NCBI RefSeq assembly: GCF_001665835.1
Contig: NZ_LZSX01000107.1
Span: forward strand, 1-64,000
Reading direction: 5' to 3'
Source of the DNA: Mycobacterium colombiense
Lineage (GTDB): Bacteria > Actinomycetota > Actinomycetes > Mycobacteriales > Mycobacteriaceae
DNA length: 64,000 bases
The position numbers were made by a program, and so were the translations under genes. Of the stretch, positions 53,115-62,700 are shown in pieces. Numbering within the stretch: position 1 is the stretch's first letter; the number at the start of each line of letters is the position of its first letter. The notes under the pieces are model-generated. The model saw only the letters and a list, made by a program, of their open reading frames with translations. It had not been told where the DNA came from and ran no database searches.

Positions 53115-54272
53115 ATGGCGGCAATGCGCACCACGGCGATCGTCGGGGTGCACAACACCCGGCAGGGGCGCCGCCTGGACGGTGAAACCTCGCGCGGCCT
53201 GGCGATCAAAGCGATCCTGGGCGCGCTCGACGACGCCGGCCTGACCCTCGACGACGTCGACGGCATCAGCGCGAGCCCGGACTCGACCTCGTTGATCTAC
53301 GACCTGCGTATCGGGCCGGCCTGGCAGGGCCTGGCGTTCGGGGTCGGCATGATCACCGAGGCGGTCACCGCCATCGAGCACGGTATGGCCGACGTGGTGG
53401 TGCTGGTCGCGGCCCAGGCCGGCGAGTATCGCGACCACGAGGCCACCGCGCCGTGGACCCGGCCCGAGAACGAATTCGTGGCCCCCTGGGGCATGTTCAC
53501 CACCGCCGAGTTCGCGCTCATCGCGCGGCGTCACATGCATGTCTATGGCACGACGCGCGAACAACTTTCGTTGGTGGCGGCGACCATCCGGAACAACGGC
53601 TCGCGCAATCCCGAAGCCGTCTACTACGACCGTGGGCCGTTCGCCCCGGAGGACATCACCGCGTCCCGGCCCATTGCCGACCCATTCCATCTGCTGGACT
53701 GCGCCACCACCTCCGAGGGAGGGTGTGCGCTGGTCGTGGCAAACATCGATGCCGTCGACGTTGCGGGCCAACCCATCTACGTGCTGGGCAGCGGCGCGGA
53801 CTTCCACGGCCCGTCCTACCAGCATCCGCCCGCGTACGACCTTGCCGGGCGGCGCGGGGATCACGTCAACGGTGTGGTGGGCCGGCGCGCCGCCGACTGC
53901 GCGTTCAACCACGCCGGTCTGCGCCGCGAGGACGTCGACGTGCTGGAACTCTACGACCCCTTCTCGTTCGAAATCATCCGTCAGCTCGAGGCTTTCGGCT
54001 TCTGCGGTGACGGCGAGGGCGGCCCGTTCGTGGCCGACGGCCACATCGCCATCGACGGCAGCCATCCGATCACCACCGACGGGGGAACCATGTCGTTCAG
54101 CCATGCGGGTGCCAATCCGCAGATGATGCAGCGGGCCGTCCGCGCGGTGCAACAGCTACGCGGACGGGCCGGCGATCTTCAGGTCCCCGACGCGCATGTC
54201 GCGTTGTGCAGCAACGGGGGAGCTGGGGCCCTGTTCACGACGGTGCTGATCCTGGGAGACGAACCACGATGA
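53115..54272 (+). CDS. Thiolase-like lipid-transfer protein (Ltp-type), pair 2
   Basis: 385 residues from ATG 53115 (GTG 53112 and ATG 53124 are close alternatives). It has the Ltp layout: MRTTAIVGVHNTRQGRRLDG, IEHGMADVVVLVAAQAGEYR, TTSEGGCALVVANID, LELYDPFSFEIIRQLEAFGF and ITTDGGTMSFSHAGANPQMM. Like pair 1 it would act with a DUF35 protein, whose gene overlaps by 4 nt. Two different Ltp/DUF35 pairs in one island suggest two successive carbon-carbon cleavages or two substrates. Confidence 0.86.
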   Translation: MAAMRTTAIVGVHNTRQGRRLDGETSRGLAIKAILGALDDAGLTLDDVDGISASPDSTSLIYDLRIGPAWQGLAFGVGMITEAVTAIEHGMADVVVLVAAQAGEYRDHEATAPWTRPENEFVAPWGMFTTAEFALIARRHMHVYGTTREQLSLVAATIRNNGSRNPEAVYYDRGPFAPEDITASRPIADPFHLLDCATTSEGGCALVVANIDAVDVAGQPIYVLGSGADFHGPSYQHPPAYDLAGRRGDHVNGVVGRRAADCAFNHAGLRREDVDVLELYDPFSFEIIRQLEAFGFCGDGEGGPFVADGHIAIDGSHPITTDGGTMSFSHAGANPQMMQRAVRAVQQLRGRAGDLQVPDAHVALCSNGGAGALFTTVLILGDEPR

Positions 54273-54703
54273 CCTCCGATCCACTGCGGCCCCAGACCGG
54301 GCCCGTCCCACACGCGAGCAGCCACCTCAGCGGGCCGTTCTGGGAGGGCTGCCGGTCCCACGAGCTGCGCTACCAGCGTTGCGCGGCTTGCGGATCGGCG
54401 AACTTTCCCCCGACAGAACATTGCCGCCAATGCCTTTCGGACAACCTCAGCTGGCAGCGAGGCGGCGGCCGCGGCGAGATCTACAGCTGGACCGTCGTAT
54501 ATCGGCCGGTCACAGCGGAATTCGAGCCGCCCTACGCGCCGGCCATCATCACCCTGGACGAGGGTTACCAGATGCTGACCAACGTCGTCGGCGTACCGCC
54601 GGACGACCTGGACGTCGGCTTGCGGGTGCGCGTGCAGTTCCACGCCACCGGGCACGACGTGACGCTGCCGTACTTCACCGGCGCGGAGACGGACAGCTCG
54701 TGA
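54269..54703 (+). CDS. DUF35 OB-fold protein with intact zinc ribbon, pair 2
   Basis: 144 residues from ATG 54269, coupled to the Ltp stop (ATGA). The rubredoxin-like zinc ribbon is complete: RYQRCAACGSANFPPTEHCR followed by QCLSDN, four cysteines as CxxC ... CxxC. The OB fold follows (GEIYSWTVVYRPVTAEFEPP, then VGLRVRVQFHATGHDVTLPY). It is the partner of the preceding Ltp protein. Compare the zinc-less homologue at 47377. Confidence 0.9.
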   Translation: MTSDPLRPQTGPVPHASSHLSGPFWEGCRSHELRYQRCAACGSANFPPTEHCRQCLSDNLSWQRGGGRGEIYSWTVVYRPVTAEFEPPYAPAIITLDEGYQMLTNVVGVPPDDLDVGLRVRVQFHATGHDVTLPYFTGAETDSS

Positions 54704-55350
54704 GTCCCAGGACCGCCAATGGCCTGCCGGTCACCGCCTACCTGGTGCTGGGGGTGCTGGCGGCCAACGACGAGCAACTCACCGCCGGTGAGATCAAGAT
54801 GCGCGCGGAACTGTCGGTCGGGCACTTCTATTGGTCCCCGTCGGTCAGTCACGTGCGGCGCGAACTGGCCCGCCTGCTGCAGCGGGGCATGGTCAGCGAG
54901 ACCGGCGCGCAATCCGGCAAGCGCGCCATCACCTTGTACGAGACCACCGATGCCGGCCTCGACGCTCTGCGCCGCTGGGTCCAGCACTTCCCGGGCCAGG
55001 ATCAGGTGGTCATCAAGCACCCCGTCATCCTCAAAACCTGGCTGGCCCGGGGGCAGGACCCCGAACCCGTCCTCGACACGTTGGACCGGCATCTGGAGGC
55101 GACCCGGGCCCGGCTGGACGAGGCGCTGTGGTCGCGGCAGCGGTCGGTCGAGCTCGGCATCACCGAGGACCCCGAGCAGCGCTACTCGTTTGCGGTGTTG
55201 GACTACGCGATCCGCGGGCTGTACGCGGAGATCTCCAACATCTCCCAACTGCGCGACGAAATCGCCGCCGGCACAACCCGAGACCCGGTCAGACGGGTGC
55301 GACGGTCGAAGGGGCAGATCCGGCGCCGGGCACCGAGGAGCCCGGGCTAG
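54700..55350 (+). CDS. PadR-family transcriptional regulator
   Basis: 216 residues from GTG 54700, overlapping the DUF35 stop (GTGA). The winged-helix head reads VTAYLVLGVLAANDEQLTAG, then FYWSPSVSHVRRELARLLQR, and a helical dimerisation tail follows (LDRHLEATRARLDEALWSRQ). PadR proteins repress phenolic-acid or efflux genes in response to small ligands. As the last gene of the operon it probably gives feedback control. Its 3' end overlaps the convergent fadD by 62 nt, and its last ~25 residues are basic and probably disordered. Confidence 0.87.
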   Translation: MSPRTANGLPVTAYLVLGVLAANDEQLTAGEIKMRAELSVGHFYWSPSVSHVRRELARLLQRGMVSETGAQSGKRAITLYETTDAGLDALRRWVQHFPGQDQVVIKHPVILKTWLARGQDPEPVLDTLDRHLEATRARLDEALWSRQRSVELGITEDPEQRYSFAVLDYAIRGLYAEISNISQLRDEIAAGTTRDPVRRVRRSKGQIRRRAPRSPG

Positions 55351-56977
55351 CCGATGGTGGCGACCCGCTGCGCCCGGCTTCGCCGCCCATGCGATCGCCA
55401 CTGACCGTGTAGGCGGTGCCCCGTGGTTCGCGCTCCCAGAGCACCTCTCCCGGCCCGACGGCCGTTCCCTGAGCGATCAACTGGCGCTTGAGCACCTTGT
55501 GCGTGGCGGTGCTGGGCAGATCTGCCGCGATGCGGACGTAGCGCGGACGGGCTTTGGGGGACAGGTCGGGCTGCGCGTCCAGGAACGCTTCGAATTCGGC
55601 GGGCGCAAGGGTGCGGCCGTCGTTGAGGACGATCGCGGCCATTACCTGATCACCGACGTGACCGTCCGCGACGGCATAGACGGCGATCCGGCTGATCGCG
55701 CTGTGGCGCAACAGAATCCGCTCGACCGGCGCCGCGGCCAGGTTCTCGCCGTCCACCCGCATCCAGTCCGCGGTACGCCCGGCCAGGTAGATCCAGCCGT
55801 CGGCGTCGCGGTACGCCAGGTCCCCGGACCAGTACATGCCGTGGCGCATGCGTTCGGCGTTCGCGTCCGGGTCGTTGTAGTAGCCGGTGAAGAAACCCGA
55901 ACCGGCCGTGTTGACCAACTCGCCGATCGCTTCGTCGGCGTTGGCGAGCGCCCCGTCGGCGTCGAACCGGGCGACGGCACACTCGGTGACGGTGTCGCTG
56001 TTGTAGATCGCGATCCCGTCCATGCCTTTGCCGATCGAGCCCTTGGGAGTGCCTTCTTCGCGGATCACGATGATGGCGTTCTCGGTGGAGCCGAAGCCGT
56101 CCTCGACCTGCACACCGAAGCGGCGGGCGAATTCGTCGATGTCCTTGTCGTTGGCCTCGTTACCGAAGGCCACCCGCAGGGGATTGTCGGCGTCGTCGTC
56201 GCGTTCGGCGGTGGCGAGGATGTAGGCGAGCGGCTTGCCGACGTAGTTCATGTAGGTGGCGTCGTGGCGGCGGATGTCGTCGAGGAAGCTGCTCGCCGAG
56301 AACTTCGCCGGCACGATGGCGGCACCGGAGCACACCGCGGGCGCCCATCCGGCGACGACCGCGTTCGAGTGAAACAGCGGCATCGAGACGTAGCAGGTGT
56401 CCTGCTCGGTGAGGGCGAAGCGCTGGACCAGATTGAGCCCGGCGAACGTCGCCATGAGGTGTGATACCTGCACCGCCTTGGGATTTCCGCTCGTCCCCGA
56501 GGTGAAGATCATCATGAAGGCGTCCATCGCGGTGACCTCGCGGTGTGGCTTCAGTTCACCGGCGGCGTCGACGAACTCGCCCCATTGCGGTGTGGAGGAG
56601 TCGAGGATCTGCGTGTCGCCGAGGTCCAGGCCGTCCAGCAGCGGCCGGTGTTCGGCGTCGGTGACCACGAACTGGCAGTCCGCGCGCCGGACGTCGGCGG
56701 CCAGCGCCTCACCGCGCCGGGTGGTGTTCAGTCCGCACAGGACGTAGCCGCCGAGGCCGGCCGCCGCCATCTGGCTGACCATCTCGGGGGTGTTTCCCAG
56801 CAGGGCACCGATGTGCATCGGGCGCTGTGGATCGGCGGCGGCCAGCAGCGCGGCGGCCCGCGCCGTGGCGCCCGTCAGATACTGACGCCAAGTCCATTGC
56901 ACGTCACGATATTTCACCGCAACCCCGGGATCGGACAGACGCTTGCGCAGCAGCGCCTGAATCGTGTCGTCAGCCAT
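55289..56977 (-). CDS. Acyl-CoA synthetase (FadD, FadD17-like)
   Basis: 562 residues from ATG 56977. The AMP-binding P-loop MIFTSGTSGNPKAV (near 157), GFGSTENAIIVIREEG (A5), WIYLAGRTADWMRVDGENLA (A8) and the C-terminal lysine region STATHKVLKRQLIAQG are all intact. It activates a carboxylic acid to its CoA ester through an acyl-adenylate. The last ~45 residues, Gly/Ser/Pro-rich, run over the 3' end of padR and are probably a non-conserved tail. The operator copy at 57012-57030 lies 35 nt upstream of its start. FadD17 of M. tuberculosis (sterol-linked) is the nearest that I recall. Confidence 0.9.
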   Translation of the reverse strand: MADDTIQALLRKRLSDPGVAVKYRDVQWTWRQYLTGATARAAALLAAADPQRPMHIGALLGNTPEMVSQMAAAGLGGYVLCGLNTTRRGEALAADVRRADCQFVVTDAEHRPLLDGLDLGDTQILDSSTPQWGEFVDAAGELKPHREVTAMDAFMMIFTSGTSGNPKAVQVSHLMATFAGLNLVQRFALTEQDTCYVSMPLFHSNAVVAGWAPAVCSGAAIVPAKFSASSFLDDIRRHDATYMNYVGKPLAYILATAERDDDADNPLRVAFGNEANDKDIDEFARRFGVQVEDGFGSTENAIIVIREEGTPKGSIGKGMDGIAIYNSDTVTECAVARFDADGALANADEAIGELVNTAGSGFFTGYYNDPDANAERMRHGMYWSGDLAYRDADGWIYLAGRTADWMRVDGENLAAAPVERILLRHSAISRIAVYAVADGHVGDQVMAAIVLNDGRTLAPAEFEAFLDAQPDLSPKARPRYVRIAADLPSTATHKVLKRQLIAQGTAVGPGEVLWEREPRGTAYTVSGDRMGGEAGRSGSPPSASPGSSVPGAGSAPSTVAPV

Positions 56978-57011
56978 CGGTCGAATCTACCTTCACTCTG
57001 CCCGTACTACG

Positions 57012-57030
57012 AGACGAGACGGTCCGTCTT
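57012..57030. promoter_or_regulatory. Candidate TetR operator, copy 2
   Basis: The 19-mer AGACGAGACGGTCCGTCTT is identical to 43803-43821. It is framed by CTACGA (57007-57012) and TCGTAG (57032-57037), a perfect outer 6-bp inverted repeat. It lies 35 nt upstream of fadD. Confidence 0.65.
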
Positions 57031-57037
57031 ATCGTAG

Positions 57038-57401
57038 CGGGTGACTCGGCGCCGCCAACCCGCAGCGGCCGGCGGGGCCGGCGGACGCATGCCCTGCACC
57101 ACCTCGCGTTGTAAAAATTTTCATGCCCATTTCGCCCAGGATTCCCGATCGCGGACCGCGTGTATAGCCGTTCCGTTCGCATTCAACGGCCATCATTGCC
57201 TCATGCTCTTTGAGTTGCACAGATCGCTGATCCTGCTCAGGAATCGAGCGCGCGAATATCGCCGCGAAGTCGCACAATCGCGGTCGATGGGCGTCTCCGG
57301 CCGGCGGCGCCGCCGCGGTCAGCCTGCTGCGCCGAAAGCCCATGACCAAAGCTGATGCCGCTCAATACCGTTGGCAATCGAAGCCGTCGCTCATCGGCCG
57401 C
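57038..57401. other. Intergenic region between fadD and the SDR gene, no gene seen
   Basis: 364 bp beyond the operator. A short AT-rich patch (GTTGTAAAAATTTTCATG near 57110) could belong to the fadD promoter region on the minus strand. I see no tRNA, hairpin terminator or protein frame with start and ribosome site. Confidence 0.55.
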
Positions 57402-58172
57402 CTAACCGCCCACCATCATCAGGCCGCCGTCCACGGCCAGCAGTTGGCCGGTGATGAAGCCGGAGCCGGGGCCGGCCAGGAATACCAGCATCGGGCCGAC
57501 GTCGCGGGCGGGCTCACCCAGCGTGCCGCCGAGTGGGATCATCATCTGCATCTGCTGGTCGATCAGGGCCGTGGCGTCGGGACCGAGGAAATCGCGGAGC
57601 CGGTCGGCGCCCGCCGTCTGCACCGCGGGCGCAAGGGCGTTGACGGTGATGTTGTCGGAGGCCCAGGCCTTGGCGGCCGACCGCGTCCATGCCTGCACCG
57701 CGCCCTTGGTCGCGGCGTAGACGGCCGAGATCGGGCTGCCCATCACGGCTTCGGATGACCCGAAGTTGATGATGCGACCGCCCTTGGGGTCTTGGTCCTT
57801 CATCACCGCGTAGGCGGCCTGGTTGGTGAGGATGGTCGCCTTGACGTTGGTGTCCAACAGGAATGAGATGTCGTCGGCGCCGATGTAGCCGGGGATTCCC
57901 GCCTGCCACAGCCCGGCGGCGTTCACCAGCACGTCGAGTCCACCGAGGCGCTGCGCCGCCTCGCCGACCATCGCCGAGACGGCGTCGGCCTGGCGCACGT
58001 CGCACTGCAACCACTCGGCCGTCAGGCCGTCCGGCGGTGGCGTCTGGTGATAGGTCGCGGCGACCCTGGCCCCCGCCTCCGTCAGGACGGCAACGGCGGC
58101 CGCGCCGATACCGGTGGCGCCGCCGGTGACCAGGATTCGCGTGCCGAGCAGGGGAGACGTCGCGTCTGACAT
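57402..58172 (-). CDS. Short-chain dehydrogenase/reductase
   Basis: 256 residues from ATG 58172 (MSDATSPLLGTRILVTGGAT). The nucleotide-binding motif TGGATGIGAAAVAV, the NAA segment VLVNAAGLWQAG, the catalytic Ser in INFGSSEAVMGS and the YxxxK pair in AVYAATKGAVQAW are all in place. It would oxidise an alcohol or reduce a ketone with NAD(P). No residue set fixes the cofactor with certainty. The alpha/beta hydrolase gene lies 51 nt upstream on the same strand, so the two are probably cotranscribed and controlled by the divergent TetR protein. Confidence 0.91.
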   Translation of the reverse strand: MSDATSPLLGTRILVTGGATGIGAAAVAVLTEAGARVAATYHQTPPPDGLTAEWLQCDVRQADAVSAMVGEAAQRLGGLDVLVNAAGLWQAGIPGYIGADDISFLLDTNVKATILTNQAAYAVMKDQDPKGGRIINFGSSEAVMGSPISAVYAATKGAVQAWTRSAAKAWASDNITVNALAPAVQTAGADRLRDFLGPDATALIDQQMQMMIPLGGTLGEPARDVGPMLVFLAGPGSGFITGQLLAVDGGLMMVGG

Positions 58173-58223
58173 GGCCAAGACGCTACCGCGAGCGGAGGCT
58201 TCCGCCGCGGCGGCATCAGCGGG

Positions 58224-59054
58224 TCAGGCGCGCACCGCGATCGTCGAGAGCAGATCGGCGAGCCGGTCGGGCTGATCGACCATGGAAAAGGTCCTGGCCC
58301 CCGCGATGACTTCGAGTCGGGCGTTGGGAATGGTCGCGGCCAGCCGCGCCCCGTCTTCCTGCTCGAAGAACACGTCGTCGGCCGACCACGCGATGAGCGT
58401 CGGCTTGTCGAAGTCGTACAGCCGGGCCGCCACCGTCGTCGTCACCTCGGTGCGCATCGAAAGGGTGAACTGCCGCAGGTCTTCGGCGACCGCCGGCAGC
58501 GACAGCGCTGGGCGCACCCAGGCCTCGGTGAGCTCGTCGATGTTGCGATGCGCCAGGCCGTCGAACGCGCGCTTGCGCACGGCCGCCACCCGCATGGCCT
58601 GCGCCACGATCCGGAACGTCGTCTTGGACTTCGCCGCCAGAATGACGGGCTTGAGGATCGGCGGCGGAAAGTGTTCGAACGCATCGCAACTCGTGAGCAC
58701 CAGCGCGCCCAGCCGCTCGCGATGATGCACGGCCACCAGCTGAGTCACGACACCGCCGGTGTCGTTGCCGACCAGAACCACGTCCCGTAGGTCGAGCGCG
58801 GCGAGCACCTCGGCGACCATGCCGGCAACACCGGTGATGGTCTGGTCGGCGCCGCGCCGCAGCGGCTCCGGATGCGCGCCCAACGGCCAGGTCGGCGCGA
58901 TGCAGCGCAGACCGCGGGCGGCCAGGCGCGCACTGACCTGGCGCCACAATTGCCCTCCCATCATGTATCCGTGCACGAAGACCACCGGCCTGCCGTCCTC
59001 GGGTCCGGTTGCTTCGTAATGGATGGTTCCGGCACTAATGTCGATCGTCGACAT
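58224..59054 (-). CDS. Alpha/beta hydrolase with Asp nucleophile and apparently missing catalytic His
   Basis: 276 residues from ATG 59054 with a TAGGAG site. The oxyanion motif is FVHGYMMGGQ. The nucleophile elbow is VGNDTGGVV, so the nucleophile is Asp98 as in haloalkane dehalogenases and epoxide hydrolases rather than Ser. The acid strand is IAWSADDVFFEQED. Where the catalytic His is expected, the sequence reads IAGARTFSMVDQPDR, with Thr255 in its place. It may therefore use another His, act only as a binding protein or have a changed reaction. Divergent from a TetR gene across a strong operator. Confidence 0.84.
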   Translation of the reverse strand: MSTIDISAGTIHYEATGPEDGRPVVFVHGYMMGGQLWRQVSARLAARGLRCIAPTWPLGAHPEPLRRGADQTITGVAGMVAEVLAALDLRDVVLVGNDTGGVVTQLVAVHHRERLGALVLTSCDAFEHFPPPILKPVILAAKSKTTFRIVAQAMRVAAVRKRAFDGLAHRNIDELTEAWVRPALSLPAVAEDLRQFTLSMRTEVTTTVAARLYDFDKPTLIAWSADDVFFEQEDGARLAATIPNARLEVIAGARTFSMVDQPDRLADLLSTIAVRA

Positions 59055-59079
59055 AGCAAACTCCTACTTCAGAGATACA

Positions 59080-59106
59080 CTTACAAACAGGCTGCCTGTT
59101 CGTAAG
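59080..59106. promoter_or_regulatory. Near-perfect 27-bp palindrome, TetR operator
   Basis: CTTACAAACAGGC and GCCTGTTCGTAAG are reverse complements at 12 of 13 positions around one central T. The site lies between the hydrolase ATG (59054, minus) and the tetR ATG (59122, plus), where it could control both promoters. Confidence 0.75.
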
Positions 59107-59121
59107 TTACCAACAGATTGT

Positions 59122-59730
59122 ATGGAAAGCAAGAGACGGACCCAGGAAGAGCGCTCCGCGGCGACCCGCGACGCGCTGATCGCGGCTGCCCGCAAGTTGT
59201 GGGGTCTGCGGGGCTACGCCGACGTGGGGACGCCGGAGATCGCCACCGCCGCCGGGGTCACCCGCGGCGCGATGTATCACCAATTCGCCGACAAGGCAGC
59301 GTTATTCCGTGAGGTAATCGAGGTCGTCGAGCAGGATGTGATGGCGCGAATGGCCGTCGTGGTGGCCGAATCCGGAGCCACCACACCCACGGAGGCGGTC
59401 CGCGCCGCGGTCGACGCGTGGCTCGACGTCTCCGGCGACCCCGAAGTGCGCCAGCTGATCCTGTTGGATGCGCCGAGCGTGCTGGGCTGGGCCGAATTCC
59501 GTGATGTCGCACAGCGATACAGCCTCGGCATGACCGAACAGATGCTCACCGAGGCCATCCGGGCCGGCGAACTGGCCGAGCAGCCGGTGCGGCCGTTGGC
59601 GCACGTGCTGATCGGCGCGCTCGACGAGGCGGCCATGGTGATCGCCACCGCCGAGGACCCGCAACGGACCCGTCGAGAAGTCGGTCAGGTGCTGCACCGG
59701 CTCATCGGCGCGATGTTCGCCGCTCGGTGA
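59122..59730 (+). CDS. TetR-family regulator divergent from the hydrolase-SDR operon
   Basis: 202 residues from ATG 59122 (MESKRRTQEERSAATRDALI); the frame is open to 59023 but that would run through the operator. Helix-turn-helix at about residues 12-58: AARKLWGLRGYADVGTPEIA, then AAGVTRGAMYHQFADKAALF. The 27-bp palindrome 15 bp upstream of its start is the likely autoregulatory site and also covers the divergent hydrolase promoter. The ligand is unknown. Confidence 0.93.
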   Translation: MESKRRTQEERSAATRDALIAAARKLWGLRGYADVGTPEIATAAGVTRGAMYHQFADKAALFREVIEVVEQDVMARMAVVVAESGATTPTEAVRAAVDAWLDVSGDPEVRQLILLDAPSVLGWAEFRDVAQRYSLGMTEQMLTEAIRAGELAEQPVRPLAHVLIGALDEAAMVIATAEDPQRTRREVGQVLHRLIGAMFAAR

Positions 59731-59777
59731 CGGCCGCAGGCGGTTTGCTGACCTTCTGAATATCAGGCTGCGTAGGC

Positions 59778-62700
59778 GTGGATGGTGGGACGATATTCCA
59801 CGTGACGGACGGCCGGGCCGTGCCGGCGGAGAGCGAAAGTACCCATAGCGAGCTTGGCGCATCAATCGACGAGCTGGTCGATCGCGCCGTGTCTGCAATC
59901 AATCGTGGTGACAACACGACGGCGACGGCCTTGGCCGGTCAGGTACTTGCCATCGACCATGCGAATGCCGACGCCGAGGACTTGCTGTCGGCCGCGCCCG
60001 GTGTGGGAGGGGAGATCCGGCGGCTCACGATTCTGTTCGCCGATGTTGTCGATTCAACCGTGTTGTCGACCCGCGTGGAGCCGGAGACTTATCGTCTGGT
60101 GGTCGGAGGCTACCGGGATATCGTTTCGCGCACGGTTGAGGAGTATGAGGGCCACATCGGCTCCACCAAAGGCGACGGATTGCTGGCGGTGTTCGGTTAC
60201 CCGACGGCGCATGAGAACGACGTCAAACGGGCGGTGCACGCAGGACTGGACATCGCCCGAGCGGTAGCCCGGCTCAGCGAGCAGACCGACCGCCGGTTCG
60301 GGATCGACATCGCGGTGCGCGTCGGGGTGCACCGCGGGCTGGTGTACCTGGACACCGCACAGGACGATGTGTACGGGTTGGCGGCGAACTTGGCCGCCCG
60401 CCTGTCGGGACTTGCAGCACCGAACTCTGTGGTGGTTTCCAATCCGGTTGCGGCATTGGTGCGCAACGACTTCGAGCTCGAAGAGCAACCCGCCGCCCCG
60501 GTCAAGGGTGTGCCGGGGTTGATCGCTCACCACCGCGTCGACAGCGAACGTGTTGAGCGACCGGCGCGCGTCCATGGACCTTTGGTGGGCCGTGATCGCG
60601 AGCTGGCGAAGCTGAACACACACTGGCGGCGCGCACGAGCCGGCGCGCTCAAAACTCCCGTGCTGTTCTTCTGCGGCGAACCGGGCGTCGGCAAGAGCCG
60701 GCTAGTGGCCGAAGCCGCCGGCCTGGTCAAGCCGTCGGGCGCGGTAATTCTGGAGCTGGCCGGATCGCCCTTCCACACCCAGGTGGGCTTGCACCCGATC
60801 CGCGTCCTGCTGGAGCGACTGTGTGGCATAACTCGCGTAACCGATCCGGTGGAGCGGCTGCGTCTGCTGCGAGCCGAAATAGTTGCGCGCGGTCTAGATC
60901 CGGATACCGCGGTGCCGGCACTTGCACCGGTTCTGGGAGTCGGAGCCGAACACGGCTACGAGCCGCTCGAGGCTGAGGGCCGCAGGCTGGAACAGTTGAT
61001 CGGCTCGGCGGTGCGCTCGTACCTGACGGGTTGCCTGAGTGATGCGCCGGCGCTACTCGTCGCCGAGGACGTGCAGTGGTTTGATCTACCGACCCTGGAA
61101 GTGATCGAGGCCATGCTGGACACCGGCGAGGGCCGGCTGCTTGTTGTGATAACCAGTCGCGACGAAAAGTCGCTGCCGAACCATTGGCAGGTAGAACAAT
61201 TCAACCTACCGCCGTTGACGGACGAAGAGGCCGATGAGCTCATCGTCGCGCTAGACCCGACTGCAAGCGCCGAAGAACGCGCGGAGGTGCGACGCCGTTG
61301 TGACGGGGTGCCCTTCTACATCGAGCAGGTAGTGGCAGGGCTGCATCTGGCGCCATCGGACGGCACTCATGTGCCCGACGCGTTGTACGAACCGCTTTTC
61401 GCACAGCTGCGCGCCGGCAACAACGTGGTGCCGGTGGTCGAGGCCGCCGCGGTCATCGGTCGCCATATCGACCGATCGCTGTTGATCACCGTGGTGGACC
61501 TCGACGAGCAACAGGTCGACGAAGTCATCGACCGCCTCGTGGATACGGGCGTGTTCGAGCGCACCGGAAACGCCGGCTGCCGATTCCGCCATGAGCTGCT
61601 TCGCGAGGTCGCGGACGAACTCGCTCCCCCGAGCGTGCGGCGCAAACTGCATGCGAAGGTCGCCGACGCCTTGGTCAACACGATGACTGGTGACCCCGAC
61701 TGGCCACTGGTTGCCTCTCATTACGAGCAGGGCGGCCGGCACGCGGATGCCGCGTCGGCCTACCAACGGGCTACGGCCGCAGCACGTCGCCGCGGCGCCC
61801 TGGCCGAAGCCCGCACCTACCTGACCCTCGCCCTCACTCAAGTTGAGCAATGCCCGCCCGGCCCGGACCGCGATCACCGCGAGATCGCCCCGCGGCTGGA
61901 ACGCGGCTACCTCACTGCCACCGCAGAAGGGGCCCAAAGCCCGGTTGCCGCTTCAGACTTCGAGCGATGCCTGCAGCTTGCGGGTACCGATCTGCGCGAC
62001 GACGAGCTGTTTGCGACGCTGCCCGCCGTGGGCGCCTACTACCTTTGGCGTTCGGACCTGCGCCGGGTTGATTCGCTGTTACAGGTCGCAGTGGCGGCCA
62101 CCGAGCACGGGCGAGAATGGTTCCGGCCCGCACTTGCCGGCTCGGCGGGCGTCGTGGCCTGGCTGCGCGGCGAATTCGACACCGCGAGCGCATATTTCGA
62201 GCAGGCAACGGGTTTAGCTGAGGAATACGAGGAGCGGATCCAGGCCATCTGGTTCGTCCCGCACGACCCGGTGGCCCTGGCGCACGAACACCTGGCCTGG
62301 CACCGCCTGGTGCAAGGGGATCTCGCCGGCGCCGAGGTGCAACTCAAGCGCGCCGTCGACCGCGCGAGCCAGCTCGGTTATCCACAAAGGCCCTACAACC
62401 ATCTCTACGCCATCGACATGGATATCTGGATCTGCGCGGAGACCGCCCAGTACGATCGCGCTCGCGAACTGGTCCGCGAAATAGCAGACACCGCAGACAG
62501 GTACGGGCTCGACCATCTGTATTGGCAGCTGCTCGGCGCCACCGAAAAAGCGATGGTCGACGGGCAGGCCGCTATCGCTACGCGCAATCCCGACCCCACC
62601 TCGCTGGGTCCACACATCGAGGCGATGACGCAGGTGATCGAGGTCTGGCAGGCGCTGGGAGCCAGCACGTATAGGCCGTTTTATTGGTGCATTCTGGGAC

